Of a stretch of DNA of 64,000 bases, positions 56,479 through 64,000 are shown in pieces. The DNA is from HGM04593 sp045631905 (GTDB taxonomy: Bacteria; Bacteroidota; Bacteroidia; Bacteroidales; Bacteroidaceae): contig JAZQVO010000027.1 in the NCBI GenBank assembly GCA_045631905.1, forward strand, positions 1-64,000. The letters run 5' to 3'. The translations under genes and the position numbers were made by a program. The notes under the pieces were generated by a model. The model saw only the letters and a list, made by a program, of their open reading frames with translations, made no database searches and was not told the origin of the DNA. Numbering within the stretch: position 1 is the stretch's first letter; each line of letters opens with the position of its first letter.

Positions 56479-57330
56479 TTATAAAACTATTTTTTCGAGA
56501 GCCAGCACCAGAATATCCTCGGCACCTATGGCTTTGAGTTTCTCAATAACATTCCACAACTGCTTCTCATCTACCACCGTCTGCAAAGAGCACCAATCCT
56601 TCTGAGCAAGAGGAATTACGGTCGGACTGCGCATGGCAGGCAAAATCTTCACAGCCTCATCGAGTGCCGATGTGGGAATATTCAACAAAAGATACTTCTT
56701 TCCCGCCCCTTTGAGCACCGACTCAAAGCGAGCCATAAGCTGACGCGCAATAGCCATCTTCTCCTCCGAAAGGCCGGGGGTGCCTATGAGCACAGCCTCA
56801 GAGTGCAACACCTGTTCCACCTCCACAAGACCGTTTGTTATGAGAGTGCCACCCGACGACACAATATCGAAGATTGCGTCGGCAAGGCCGGCGGCAGGAG
56901 CAATCTCCACCGAGCCTGTAATTGTGTGTATCTCGGCATTTATACCATTCTCCTCAAAGAATTTAGACAACACATTGGGGTAAGATGTTGCTATGCGCTT
57001 TCCGTTAAAGTAGCTCAACCCCTCGTAAGTATCGTTTTTGGGGACAGCAAGCGAGATGCGACAGCCGCCAAAGCCAAGCTTCTGCAAAACCTCCACCTCA
57101 TAGCCACGTTCAGCCACCTCATTGTAACCGACAAAGCCCAGGTCGGCGGCACCCATCGACACCGTCTGCGGAATATCATCGTCGCGCAAGAATAGTATCT
57201 CGACAGGAAAATCCGAAGCACGCATTAAAAATTTTCTCTTCTCCTCTTTTATTGTAACACCGGCATCACGCAACAGTTGCATGCTCTGCTCGTTCAATCG
57301 CCCTTTTGTTTGTACTGCAATTCTTAACAT
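56479..57330 (-). CDS. hisG: ATP phosphoribosyltransferase (long form)
   Basis: 283 residues, the long HisG form that carries a C-terminal regulatory domain (about 210-283) for feedback inhibition by histidine, so no HisZ partner is needed. The catalytic part has a QTKGRLNEQS start, DLGFVGYNEV and the PRPP loop SSGGTLITNGL. It makes the first committed intermediate of histidine synthesis. It is the first structural gene of the operon and follows the leader attenuator. Confidence 0.97.
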   Translation of the reverse strand: MLRIAVQTKGRLNEQSMQLLRDAGVTIKEEKRKFLMRASDFPVEILFLRDDDIPQTVSMGAADLGFVGYNEVAERGYEVEVLQKLGFGGCRISLAVPKNDTYEGLSYFNGKRIATSYPNVLSKFFEENGINAEIHTITGSVEIAPAAGLADAIFDIVSSGGTLITNGLVEVEQVLHSEAVLIGTPGLSEEKMAIARQLMARFESVLKGAGKKYLLLNIPTSALDEAVKILPAMRSPTVIPLAQKDWCSLQTVVDEKQLWNVIEKLKAIGAEDILVLALEKIVL

Positions 57331-57356
57331 ATCTTTTATATTTTATCTTCTTAAAC

Positions 57357-57386
57357 AAAAAAAGAGCCCACCATTCAGGTAAGCTC
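57357..57386 (-). promoter_or_regulatory. his attenuator terminator hairpin
   Basis: On the minus strand GAGCTTACC pairs with GGTGGGCTC (9 bp, two G-U) around a TGAAT loop and is followed by seven U. The alternative is for CTTACC (57383-57378) to pair with GGTAAG (57426-57421) at the end of the leader peptide gene, which would break the terminator. It lies 27 bases before hisG. Confidence 0.85.
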
Positions 57387-57417
57387 ATAAATTATCGTGT
57401 TACAGCCATCACACACA

Positions 57418-57477
57418 TCACTTACCCACTCTCTTTGGAGAAAGGCAATGATGATGGTATGTATTCTGTGTAAACAT
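57418..57477 (-). CDS. hisL: Histidine operon leader peptide
   Basis: A 19-codon frame on the minus strand reads MFTQNTYHHHCLSPKRVGK and stops at 57418. It has three adjacent His codons at positions 8-10. The last codons (GGT AAG TGA) form one arm of the antiterminator that competes with the terminator at 57357-57386. A ribosome stalled for charged tRNA-His would leave that arm free and let transcription enter hisG. The peptide is too short for ordinary gene finders. The arrangement matches classical attenuation of his operons; the peptide itself is not similar to E. coli HisL apart from the His run. Confidence 0.85.
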   Translation of the reverse strand: MFTQNTYHHHCLSPKRVGK

Positions 57478-57557
57478 TTCTCTATTATACTCTATTTTTG
57501 TTACCCTTAAAGCCCCTTTGCTCACATTTTGCAACCAAACAGGCTATCATTACATCG

Positions 57558-57565
57558 CGAAGATA
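57558..57565 (-). promoter_or_regulatory. his operon promoter -7 box
   Basis: On the minus strand TATCTTCG (57565-57558) fits TAnnTTTG with one change. Transcription would begin about 70-75 bases before the leader peptide start. No clear -33 TTG is seen. Confidence 0.5.
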
Positions 57566-57682
57566 GTAAAATTTATTTTAAAACGAATATATCGTATATA
57601 TTTTTTTATCAATTATAACAAAATAAACTTATTACGTGTTATCGAGCAACAAAAAGCACCGGTTTTGCCATACTGTAACAAG

Positions 57683-58564
57683 CTACTTTCTCTGCACAAT
57701 CTGCGCACCGGCAGGCACATGGTCGGTAACCCAAATATTACCACCTATGACAGCCCCTTTACCCACCGTGATGCGACCAAGAATAGTAGAGTTACTATAC
57801 ACAATTACATTATCCTCCAAAATAGGGTGACGAGGTATACCCTTTATGGGGTTACCATTTTCGTCGAGCGGGAAGCTCTTTGCACCAAGCGTAACACCCT
57901 GATAAAGTTTCACGTTGTTACCAATAATACAAGTCTCCCCAATTACAATACCCGTTCCGTGGTCTATTGTAAAATACTCACCAATCTGTGCACCGGGGTG
58001 AATATCTATACCGGTTTCGCTATGCGCAATCTCCGAAATTATACGAGGTATAAGAGGAACACCAAGTTCCAAAAGACGATGCGCCATACGATAGTTACTC
58101 ACAGCCTTCACGCCCGGATAACAACTTATAACCTCGCCAAAGCCCGTTGCGGCAGGGTCGCCATTATAAGTAGCCTCAACATCTTTGGCAAGTTTGGCAC
58201 GCAAGGTAGGGAGATACGATATAAATTCGAGAGCCATCTTTTGCGAAGCCTCCATAGCCTCCTTCTGCTCCATCTCGGGGTTACCGTAGCACAGACCGGC
58301 ATAAATTTGTTCACACAACAACTTGTAGAGCCTATCGACATTCATACCTGTCTTGTATAGCAAAGTGTGCGACTCTTGCACCGACTCACCAAAGTAGCCG
58401 GGAAAAACAATTGCACGTACAAGATTTACAGCCTCGCTAATTACTCTCCACGAAGGCATAGGCTCACCGTCGCGACGGTGATGAAACATATCTTTCTCGC
58501 CATCATTCTCCACCAGCCCCTTTACGACCGATGTAAACGAAGTGGCAATTTTATCATTATTCAT
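57683..58564 (-). CDS. cysE: Serine O-acetyltransferase
   Basis: About 293 residues from the ATG at 58564. An N-terminal helical domain (about 1-160) precedes a left-handed beta-helix with HSETGIDIHPGAQIG, DHGTGIVIGET and YQGVTLGA, the catalytic and CoA-binding blocks of serine acetyltransferase. It makes O-acetylserine for cysteine synthesis. It follows cysK by 27 bases and is the last gene of a six-gene operon. The helical part is longer than in E. coli CysE (273 residues in total). Confidence 0.93.
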   Translation of the reverse strand: MNNDKIATSFTSVVKGLVENDGEKDMFHHRRDGEPMPSWRVISEAVNLVRAIVFPGYFGESVQESHTLLYKTGMNVDRLYKLLCEQIYAGLCYGNPEMEQKEAMEASQKMALEFISYLPTLRAKLAKDVEATYNGDPAATGFGEVISCYPGVKAVSNYRMAHRLLELGVPLIPRIISEIAHSETGIDIHPGAQIGEYFTIDHGTGIVIGETCIIGNNVKLYQGVTLGAKSFPLDENGNPIKGIPRHPILEDNVIVYSNSTILGRITVGKGAVIGGNIWVTDHVPAGAQIVQRK

Positions 58565-58591
58565 AACAGACTTTTTCTTAATCAATTAATT

Positions 58592-59515
58592 TTATTTAAA
58601 GAGGTCGGTCGAGAGGTAACGTTCGCCACAGTCGGGCAAAAGCACCACAATATTCTTACCCGCATATTCGGGACGACGCAAAAGTTCGGTCGCAGCCCAT
58701 AGAGCCGCACCCGACGAATAACCCACAAGCAACCCTTCGGTAGCAACCAATTTGCGAGCAGTCTCAATCGCATCTTCGTTCTCCACAGCAACCACCTCAT
58801 CGACTACCGACGCATCATATATTGCCGGCACAAAACCCGCGCCTATACCCTGCAATTTGTGAGGCCCTCTTTCGCCACCCGACAACACAGGCGAGGAGGC
58901 CGGTTCCACCGCCACCACCTTTATTCCGGGGTTCTTCTCCTTCAACCAACGAGCAGTACCCGTGATGGTACCTCCCGTGCCCACGCCGGCCACAAAAACA
59001 TCGACCTCGCCACATGTATCGCGCCAAATTTCTTCGGCAGTCGATTTGTGTGCCACAGGGTTCGCCCCATTCTCAAATTGTTGCAAAATAACACTCCCCT
59101 CGATACTTTCGGCAAGCTCCTGCGCCTTTTTAATAGCACCGGCCATAGCCTCGGCACCGGGTGTGAGCACAAGTTCCGCACCATAGGCACGCAACAAGTT
59201 CATACGTTCGGCACTCATGGTGTCGGGCATGGTAAGCACCAGTTTATACCCCTTCACAGCCGACACAAGAGCAAGCCCCACACCGGTATTCCCGCTTGTG
59301 GGTTCAATTATTGTAGCTCCGGGGCGCAGAACACCCTTAGCCTCGGCATCTTCCACCATGGAAAGAGCGGTGCGGTCCTTCACGCTCCCGGCAGGGTTAA
59401 AGTACTCTATTTTAACGATAGGCGTACACTGCAAACCCACAGCACTCGCAAAGCGCGAAACACGCATGAGGGGAGTGTTACCTATCAGAGCTATTATATT
59501 TTCGGCAATTTTCAT
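58592..59515 (-). CDS. cysK: Cysteine synthase (O-acetylserine sulfhydrylase)
   Basis: 307 residues of the PLP-dependent beta-substituting family. Lys46 in NPAGSVKDR binds PLP, TSGNTG is the substrate loop, and GTGGTITG the phosphate loop. It makes cysteine from O-acetylserine and sulfide. It directly follows maf with no gap and is followed by cysE, so the two enzymes of cysteine synthesis are made together. Confidence 0.96.
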   Translation of the reverse strand: MKIAENIIALIGNTPLMRVSRFASAVGLQCTPIVKIEYFNPAGSVKDRTALSMVEDAEAKGVLRPGATIIEPTSGNTGVGLALVSAVKGYKLVLTMPDTMSAERMNLLRAYGAELVLTPGAEAMAGAIKKAQELAESIEGSVILQQFENGANPVAHKSTAEEIWRDTCGEVDVFVAGVGTGGTITGTARWLKEKNPGIKVVAVEPASSPVLSGGERGPHKLQGIGAGFVPAIYDASVVDEVVAVENEDAIETARKLVATEGLLVGYSSGAALWAATELLRRPEYAGKNIVVLLPDCGERYLSTDLFK

Positions 59516-60100
59516 TTATGGTATCAATTTAAGTTCGTTATACAACCTTTGCACAGGCAGGCCCATCACATTAAAATAGGAGCCATCGATACCCGAAATT
59601 CCTATGTATCCTATCCACTCCTGCACACCATATGAGCCGGCTTTGTCCATGGGAGAATACCTATTTATATAGTACTCAACCTCCTCGTCGGTAAGTTGCG
59701 AAAAGGTAACCTTTGAGCAAGCGACAAAGCTACGCTGTACCTCCTTTGTTGTAATAGTAACACCTGTGAATACCGAATGTGTTTTGCCCGACATAAATTT
59801 GAGCATACGATGAGCATCGTCTCTGTCGGCAGGCTTGCCGAGAGCTTTGCCCTCGAGCCACACTATGGTGTCGGCAGTTATCACCAGCTCATCATCGGCC
59901 ATAAGGGAGCGATAAGCGTCGGCCTTCTTCTTCGATATAAACAGAGGAATATCGCCACCCTGCAAATCATCGGGGTAAGACTCATCGACATCGGGCAACG
60001 TACGCACCTCGAACGACACATCGAGCCCCGACAGCAACTCCCTGCGTCTGGGCGATGCCGATGCCAGAATAACCTTGTATTTATCTAAATTTTCGAGCAT
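59516..60100 (-). CDS. maf: Maf-family nucleoside triphosphate pyrophosphatase
   Basis: 194 residues from the ATG at 60100, which avoids overlap with kdsC. The LASASPRRRELL start and ADTIVWLEGKALGKP block are the Maf signatures, and the late YSPMDKAGSYGVQEW segment fits the dTTP/UTP-type (YhdE) subgroup. These enzymes hydrolyse non-canonical or excess NTPs and have been linked to septum formation. It lies between kdsC and cysK. Confidence 0.93.
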   Translation of the reverse strand: MLENLDKYKVILASASPRRRELLSGLDVSFEVRTLPDVDESYPDDLQGGDIPLFISKKKADAYRSLMADDELVITADTIVWLEGKALGKPADRDDAHRMLKFMSGKTHSVFTGVTITTKEVQRSFVACSKVTFSQLTDEEVEYYINRYSPMDKAGSYGVQEWIGYIGISGIDGSYFNVMGLPVQRLYNELKLIP

Positions 60101-60102
60101 AA

Positions 60103-60621
60103 TCACCAACCAAAAGCATTAGATTCGTCCATCCACTTGCCCTGTGCACGCATAACCTGCTCAATGACATCGCGACCGCAGCCCTCGCCTCCACGTTTGG
60201 GAGAGATGTATCGCGAAATCTCCTTAATCTCCACAGCCGCATCGGCAGGACAACAAGGAAGCCCGCACATCTGCATCACCTCGTAGTCGGGTATATCATC
60301 GCCCATATACATAATCTCCTCGGGGTTGAGCTCATACATAGTCATCAACTCCTCGAAACAATCGCGCTTAACCGATGCACCGACATAAATATCGGTAATA
60401 CCAAGACCACGGTAGCGCACCTTCACCGCCTCGGTCTTTGCACCCGTGATTATCGCCACGCGATAGCCGGCTTTCACCGCAAGTTGCAGAGCATAGCCAT
60501 CTTTTATGTTCACGGTGCGCATGGGCTCGCCACCCGGATACATGGTAATAGTTTCACGGCTCAACACACCATCTACATCGAAGACGAGTGCTTTTATTTT
60601 TTTAAGGTCGTAGTTTATCAT
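60103..60621 (-). CDS. kdsC: 3-deoxy-D-manno-octulosonate 8-phosphate phosphatase
   Basis: 172 residues, a capless HAD phosphatase of the KdsC type. Asp15 and Asp17 lie in FDVDGVLS, the motif II Thr in IITGAKTEAVK, Lys in SVKRDCFEEL, and GDDIPDY is motif IV. It releases phosphate from KDO-8-phosphate for the inner core of lipopolysaccharide. It lies 21 bases after the DUF2520 gene and just before maf. Confidence 0.93.
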   Translation of the reverse strand: MINYDLKKIKALVFDVDGVLSRETITMYPGGEPMRTVNIKDGYALQLAVKAGYRVAIITGAKTEAVKVRYRGLGITDIYVGASVKRDCFEELMTMYELNPEEIMYMGDDIPDYEVMQMCGLPCCPADAAVEIKEISRYISPKRGGEGCGRDVIEQVMRAQGKWMDESNAFGW

Positions 60622-60642
60622 AAATTCTAATACTTTTCTTAA

Positions 60643-61431
60643 TTACTTCTTGCGGGCCTCTGCTGTAATATAATTACTCATGATCGCATAAATATCTTTC
60701 AACTCCCCATCGAGCATAGCCAAATGAGCCTCCATCACCGCCTTGTCACCACGACGCGCCGGCCCTGTCTGCGCTACACGAGGGTGAAGAGAGTGAACCT
60801 TCATCGCAGTCTCATCGACAAGAGGCAACATAGCATCGAAAGAGAGCCCCTTCTCCTCCAACAAAGAGGCCGCCATGCAATATGTAGCATTTGCAAAATT
60901 ACAAGCAAACACAGCCGCAACATGCAGACACTTGCGTTGCTCGCTTGTTGCATGCACCACCTTGTCGGTTACACAACGGGCAAGCCTCTCCAAATGAGCC
61001 TCAATACCCCCACAACACCCCTCGACAAATATCGTAACCGCCGAAAAATCGACCTCACGCTGTTTGCTGAATGTTTGCATAGGGTAAAAGACACCATAAT
61101 TAACAGCACCTGCCTCTCCCAACAACTGCATGGGAACAGAGCCTGCCGTGTGCGCTATTATGGCCGACGGAAATTTTGCGACCACCTCACGTGCAACGGC
61201 CTCCAAAGCACTGTCGGCCACCGATATAATTACAATATCGGCATCGGGCATCTCTTTAATTTCGGTAAAAAAAGGCGAAGAGAGCCTCTCGGCAAGCATC
61301 TGTGCCGACTCTTTGGTACGGCTCCACACAGCAACAGGATTCACTCCGGCTTTGACCAGAGCCACGCCCAGCGAGGTTGCCAAATTACCGGCACCCACAA
61401 GTGCAACCCTCTTATTTTCCACCGAACTCAC
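60643..61431 (-). CDS. Rossmann-fold protein with DUF2520 domain
   Basis: 262 residues. An N-terminal Rossmann-like domain with VALVGAGNLATSLG and DADIVIISVADSAL (NAD(P)-binding, similar to the ProC/F420-oxidoreductase family) is joined to a helical DUF2520 domain (about 125-250, HVAAVFACNFANA). The reaction is not known. The start is GTG at 61431 (or a GTG three codons later); there is no ATG near the N-terminus. It overlaps the end of the nitroreductase gene by 20 bases. Confidence 0.85.
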   Translation of the reverse strand: MSSVENKRVALVGAGNLATSLGVALVKAGVNPVAVWSRTKESAQMLAERLSSPFFTEIKEMPDADIVIISVADSALEAVAREVVAKFPSAIIAHTAGSVPMQLLGEAGAVNYGVFYPMQTFSKQREVDFSAVTIFVEGCCGGIEAHLERLARCVTDKVVHATSEQRKCLHVAAVFACNFANATYCMAASLLEEKGLSFDAMLPLVDETAMKVHSLHPRVAQTGPARRGDKAVMEAHLAMLDGELKDIYAIMSNYITAEARKK

Positions 61432-61948
61432 CTATATGAACCTTCTCCCACTGCATGCGTTCTTCGTCGAAAGGCTTTGCCTCACGCGCCTTGTGACCAA
61501 CAGCCACGATAGAGAGAACCGCATAATTTTCGGGGATATTCAAGAGCCTCTTCACATTATCCTCGGCCGATACACCCTCGGCATCGAAACGACGACGAAT
61601 CTGCACCCAGCACGAGCCCAGGCCAAGTTCCTGTGCCGCAAGCTGAATTATTATTGTTGCAATAGAGCAATCCTCAATCCACACATCGGTCTTGTTCGTG
61701 TCGCCAATCACCACCACGGCCATAGCCGCACCTTCGAGCAGAGCAGAGCCCTGCGCCTTTGATACCGAAAGAGCCTTCAAAGTCTCTTTATCCTCGACAA
61801 GAATAAATTCCCACGGGTTATATCTGTGCCCCGACGGCGACATAAGTGCCGCCTTCATGAGCTTGCACACATCTTCTTTATCCACAGGCTCTCCTGTAAA
61901 CAGCCTGCAACTGCGTCGGTTCTTCAACAAATCGAAATAACTATTCAT
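61412..61948 (-). CDS. Nitroreductase family protein
   Basis: 178 residues of the FMN-dependent nitroreductase family. The FMN-phosphate residues are in LLKNRRSCRLFTGEPV near the start, with SPSGHRYNPWEFI at about 36-48 and a late GHKAREAKPF. These small proteins reduce nitro groups, quinones or flavins with NAD(P)H; the natural substrate is not clear. It is the first gene of the six-gene operon that continues through DUF2520, kdsC, maf, cysK and cysE. Confidence 0.9.
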   Translation of the reverse strand: MNSYFDLLKNRRSCRLFTGEPVDKEDVCKLMKAALMSPSGHRYNPWEFILVEDKETLKALSVSKAQGSALLEGAAMAVVVIGDTNKTDVWIEDCSIATIIIQLAAQELGLGSCWVQIRRRFDAEGVSAEDNVKRLLNIPENYAVLSIVAVGHKAREAKPFDEERMQWEKVHIGEFGGK

Positions 61949-61983
61949 AATCTATCATTTAACGCTTTATAGCATAAAACATG

Positions 61984-61991
61984 CGAAGATA
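61984..61991 (-). promoter_or_regulatory. Possible promoter -7 box of the nitroreductase-to-cysE operon
   Basis: On the minus strand TATCTTCG (61991-61984) fits TAnnTTTG with one change and lies about 36 bases before the nitroreductase start. Confidence 0.45.
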
Positions 61992-62135
61992 TAACATAAT
62001 AGTTAAAACTCAAAACGCAAAAGAGTGTAAAAAGAGTAAAAAGAGCCGAAGAAAACAAAAAAACAGGAAAACAGAACAGCAACAACGAGAAACTTTATAA
62101 GCACATTACTTGTTACAATTTAAAACCTTTTTGAC

Positions 62136-63491
62136 ATGAATAACAAGTTAGAAAACAAAGCATTAAAATACCACGAAGAGGGCAAGCCCGGAAAAACCGA
62201 GACACTGCCCACAAAGCCCTGCTCCACACCCGAGGAGATCTCACTCGCCTACACGCCCGGGGTAGCATCACCCGTCGAAGCCATAAACAAAGAGCGGTGG
62301 AAAGCCTACCGATACACCAACAAAGGCAACCTCGTGGCAGTAATATCAAACGGTAGTGCCGTGCTTGGTTTAGGCAATGTGGGAGCACAAGCAGCCAAGC
62401 CTGTTATGGAGGGTAAAGCCATGCTTTTCAAAATTTATGCCGACATCGACGCTTTCGACATCGAGCTTGCCGAAAACAACCCCGACCAACTAATTACCAC
62501 CATACAAGAACTATCGCCCACATTCGGAGGCATAAACCTCGAAGATATTAAAGCCCCCGACTGTTTCTACATAGAAGAACGGTTACGCAGACTGCTCGAC
62601 ATACCCGTGATGCACGACGACCAGCACGGAGCCGCCGTCACCATCACAGCCGCTCTGTTAAACGCTTCGGAGATTGCAGGCAAAGAGCCCGAAAGCCTTA
62701 AAATAGTTATATGCGGAGCAGGAGCCGCCGCAATATCCACCGCACGCATGCTTGTAGACACGGGTATCATGCGCCAACAAATAACCATGGTCGACAGCCA
62801 AGGAGTCATCAACACCGCACGCAACAAATTAAACCCACAAAAAGCACTCTTTGCCATAGATGATGCAAAGACCACCACCCTTGCACAAGCCATGAAAGAC
62901 TGCGACGCATTTATAGGGCTATCGACAGGCAACATACTCACAAAAGAGATGTTGCGCAGCATGGCCGACACACCCATAATATTTGCTCTTGCCAACCCCA
63001 CACCCGAGATAGACTACCACACAGCAATTGAGACGCGCCCCGACGCCATCGTGGCAACAGGACGCTCCGACACCCTCAACCAAATAAACAACGCCATAGC
63101 CTTCCCGTACATCTTTCGCGGTGCACTCGACACGCTTGCCACCAACATCAACCGCAACATGCTCACAGCCGCCGTTCATGCAATATCCAAGCTTGCCCAC
63201 GAACCCGTGCCCGACGAGATAAAGAAGATATACGCATGCGACCTTAAATTCGGCAAAGAGTACATAATACCCAAGATAGGCGACAGCAGGTTACTCTACG
63301 ACGTTTCGTCGGCAGTAGCGCGGGCCGCCATGGAGAGCGGTATTGCACGTCGCCACATTGCATCGTGGCCCGAATACAAAGAGGCTCTACTATGCCGTGT
63401 GGAGCAGGTAACCCAACACACGCACCACATGATACACAGCAGTAACAAAGAGCTCCACAAAAGATACAGCAAAAGCATGAACGAACTTTAA
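62136..63491 (+). CDS. NAD(P)-dependent malic enzyme, short form
   Basis: 451 residues. Malic-enzyme blocks are present: AYTPGVASPVEAI, SNGSAVLGLGNVG, KAMLFKIYADIDAFD, HDDQHGAAV and the dinucleotide-binding CGAGAAAIS. It decarboxylates malate to pyruvate. Many Bacteroidetes and proteobacterial MaeB proteins are about 760 residues because of a C-terminal phosphotransacetylase-like domain; that domain is absent here and the frame ends naturally without a trace of it. Single-gene unit; the cofactor preference cannot be told. No clear promoter box was found. Confidence 0.93.
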   Translation: MNNKLENKALKYHEEGKPGKTETLPTKPCSTPEEISLAYTPGVASPVEAINKERWKAYRYTNKGNLVAVISNGSAVLGLGNVGAQAAKPVMEGKAMLFKIYADIDAFDIELAENNPDQLITTIQELSPTFGGINLEDIKAPDCFYIEERLRRLLDIPVMHDDQHGAAVTITAALLNASEIAGKEPESLKIVICGAGAAAISTARMLVDTGIMRQQITMVDSQGVINTARNKLNPQKALFAIDDAKTTTLAQAMKDCDAFIGLSTGNILTKEMLRSMADTPIIFALANPTPEIDYHTAIETRPDAIVATGRSDTLNQINNAIAFPYIFRGALDTLATNINRNMLTAAVHAISKLAHEPVPDEIKKIYACDLKFGKEYIIPKIGDSRLLYDVSSAVARAAMESGIARRHIASWPEYKEALLCRVEQVTQHTHHMIHSSNKELHKRYSKSMNEL

Positions 63492-63561
63492 GAGTTTCTC
63501 TTTAATTATATCGCCCCATAAGATTATTTGAATTTAAACAACCCCTAACAACCTTGCAATT

Positions 63562-63789
63562 ATGAGAACAACATCATATATTACAAATAGCAAGCCCCCC
63601 ATCTTTGCTTACACAAAGAGCAACGGAGAGGCATGCACCCTTGCCGACCCCTACACCGACATAGACGAAGAAGATTACGACGACTATAACACCGACGAGC
63701 CTACCCCCATAGACGAAGAACCCGACTACGACACCGACGAGGAGGCATACCTCCTGCATAGCGACACCATTTTAAAAAAAATGAATTAA
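63562..63789 (+). CDS. Small acidic hypothetical protein
   Basis: 75 residues with no signal peptide or membrane helix. The region about 30-62 is very rich in Asp, Glu and Tyr, with a loosely repeated TD-x-D/E-E-x-YD pattern (IDEEDYDDY, IDEEPDYDTDEEAY), so it is likely disordered and may bind cations or a basic partner. I do not recognise the family. It starts 70 bases after the malic enzyme and may be cotranscribed; the clear promoter downstream at 63797-63826 belongs to the next gene. Being a chance frame is unlikely given its strong composition, but not excluded. Confidence 0.5.
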   Translation: MRTTSYITNSKPPIFAYTKSNGEACTLADPYTDIDEEDYDDYNTDEPTPIDEEPDYDTDEEAYLLHSDTILKKMN

Positions 63790-63796
63790 CAGACAC

Positions 63797-63826
63797 TTGA
63801 CACAAACTTTAAAAACATTATCTTTG
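63797..63826 (+). promoter_or_regulatory. Near-consensus Bacteroidetes promoter of the DUF4494 gene
   Basis: TTG (63797-63799) and TATCTTTG (63819-63826) with 19 bases between match both elements of the Bacteroidetes sigma-ABfr promoter. A hairpin GCTGTT/AACAGC (63831-63847) falls at or near the 5' end of the transcript. Confidence 0.8.
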
Positions 63827-63907
63827 CGGTGCTGTTAAAAAAACAGCCCCCTTTCACCACGCATCAGCGTATAAAAAAACAAAATCATTAAAAACACGAA
63901 TAATCAT

Positions 63908-64000
63908 ATGACACAAAGTTGGTTCGAGTGCAAAGTCACTTATGAGCGTGCAGGCGAGAAAGGCCTCAACACCAAAGTAAACGAAGTATACCTTGTACAA
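63908..64000 (+). CDS. DUF4494 family protein, N-terminal part (runs off the right edge)
   Basis: 31 codons from the ATG at 63908 to the window edge, starting MTQSWFECKVTYERAGE and continuing LNTKVNEVYLV. This matches the beginning of the DUF4494 family, small conserved Bacteroidetes proteins that open with a WFECKV-type strand. The function of the family is not known. It has a near-consensus promoter 82 bases upstream. The rest of the gene lies outside the window. Confidence 0.75.
   Translation, partial: MTQSWFECKVTYERAGEKGLNTKVNEVYLVQ

Noticed and set aside
57518..58360. A 280-codon plus-strand frame over cysE and the his promoter
   Set aside because: It is antisense to cysE and no family features were seen.

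Overview
The window is chromosomal DNA from a member of the order Bacteroidales (Bacteroidota). The evidence is the gene families (DUF4837, DUF4922, DUF4494, DUF5689, a Wzi-type capsule protein, an SLBB export protein, a type IX secretion C-terminal domain), the lack of Shine-Dalgarno sites, and several promoters of the Bacteroidetes form (-33 TTG, -7 TAnnTTTG). I cannot place the genus from sequence alone. No rRNA, tRNA, CRISPR array, phage or insertion sequence was seen.

Left part. A partial unknown gene (1-197) and rubredoxin (322-480) precede a 13-gene exopolysaccharide/capsule locus on the minus strand (583-16130). The locus is transcribed right to left from a promoter near 16261-16291. 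It holds one priming sugar transferase and one GT4 glycosyltransferase. The polymerase, flippase, chain-length regulator and acyltransferase are each present twice, once in a distal block (583-4829) and once in a proximal block (6467-16130). Next to it lie a SpoIID/LytB protein and a large protein that joins GT-A-type glycosyltransferase modules to a HIT/GalT-like DUF4922 domain.

Middle. Divergent from these is a plus-strand operon: rlmN, a DUF4837 lipoprotein, pdxA, then a tight four-gene cassette (nucleotidyltransferase, ATP-grasp ligase, CDP-alcohol phosphatidyltransferase, HAD phosphatase) and a DUF3868/OmpA-like protein. The cassette looks like a route to a modified phospholipid head group. 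Then come pflB-pflA, a glycerophosphodiesterase, free-methionine-R-sulfoxide reductase, uvrD-nspC and Fe/Mn superoxide dismutase. An exported endonuclease/exonuclease/phosphatase follows. Divergent from it is an operon of a TonB-dependent receptor with an OmpA-like N-terminus plus two lipoproteins with OB-fold-type domains, possibly a nucleic-acid scavenging system. fabG and pyrG follow; pyrG encodes a CTP synthase that has lost all three glutaminase catalytic residues.

Right part. A GH16 glucanase with a type IX sorting domain and a small lipoprotein lie directly downstream of a complete eight-gene histidine operon, hisGDCBHAF(IE). The operon is preceded by a His-rich leader peptide and an attenuator. 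Upstream of that is a six-gene operon (nitroreductase, DUF2520, kdsC, maf, cysK, cysE). The window ends with a short malic enzyme, a small acidic protein and the start of a DUF4494 gene behind a near-consensus promoter. Many transcription units end in long, perfect or nearly perfect palindromes, often between convergent genes.
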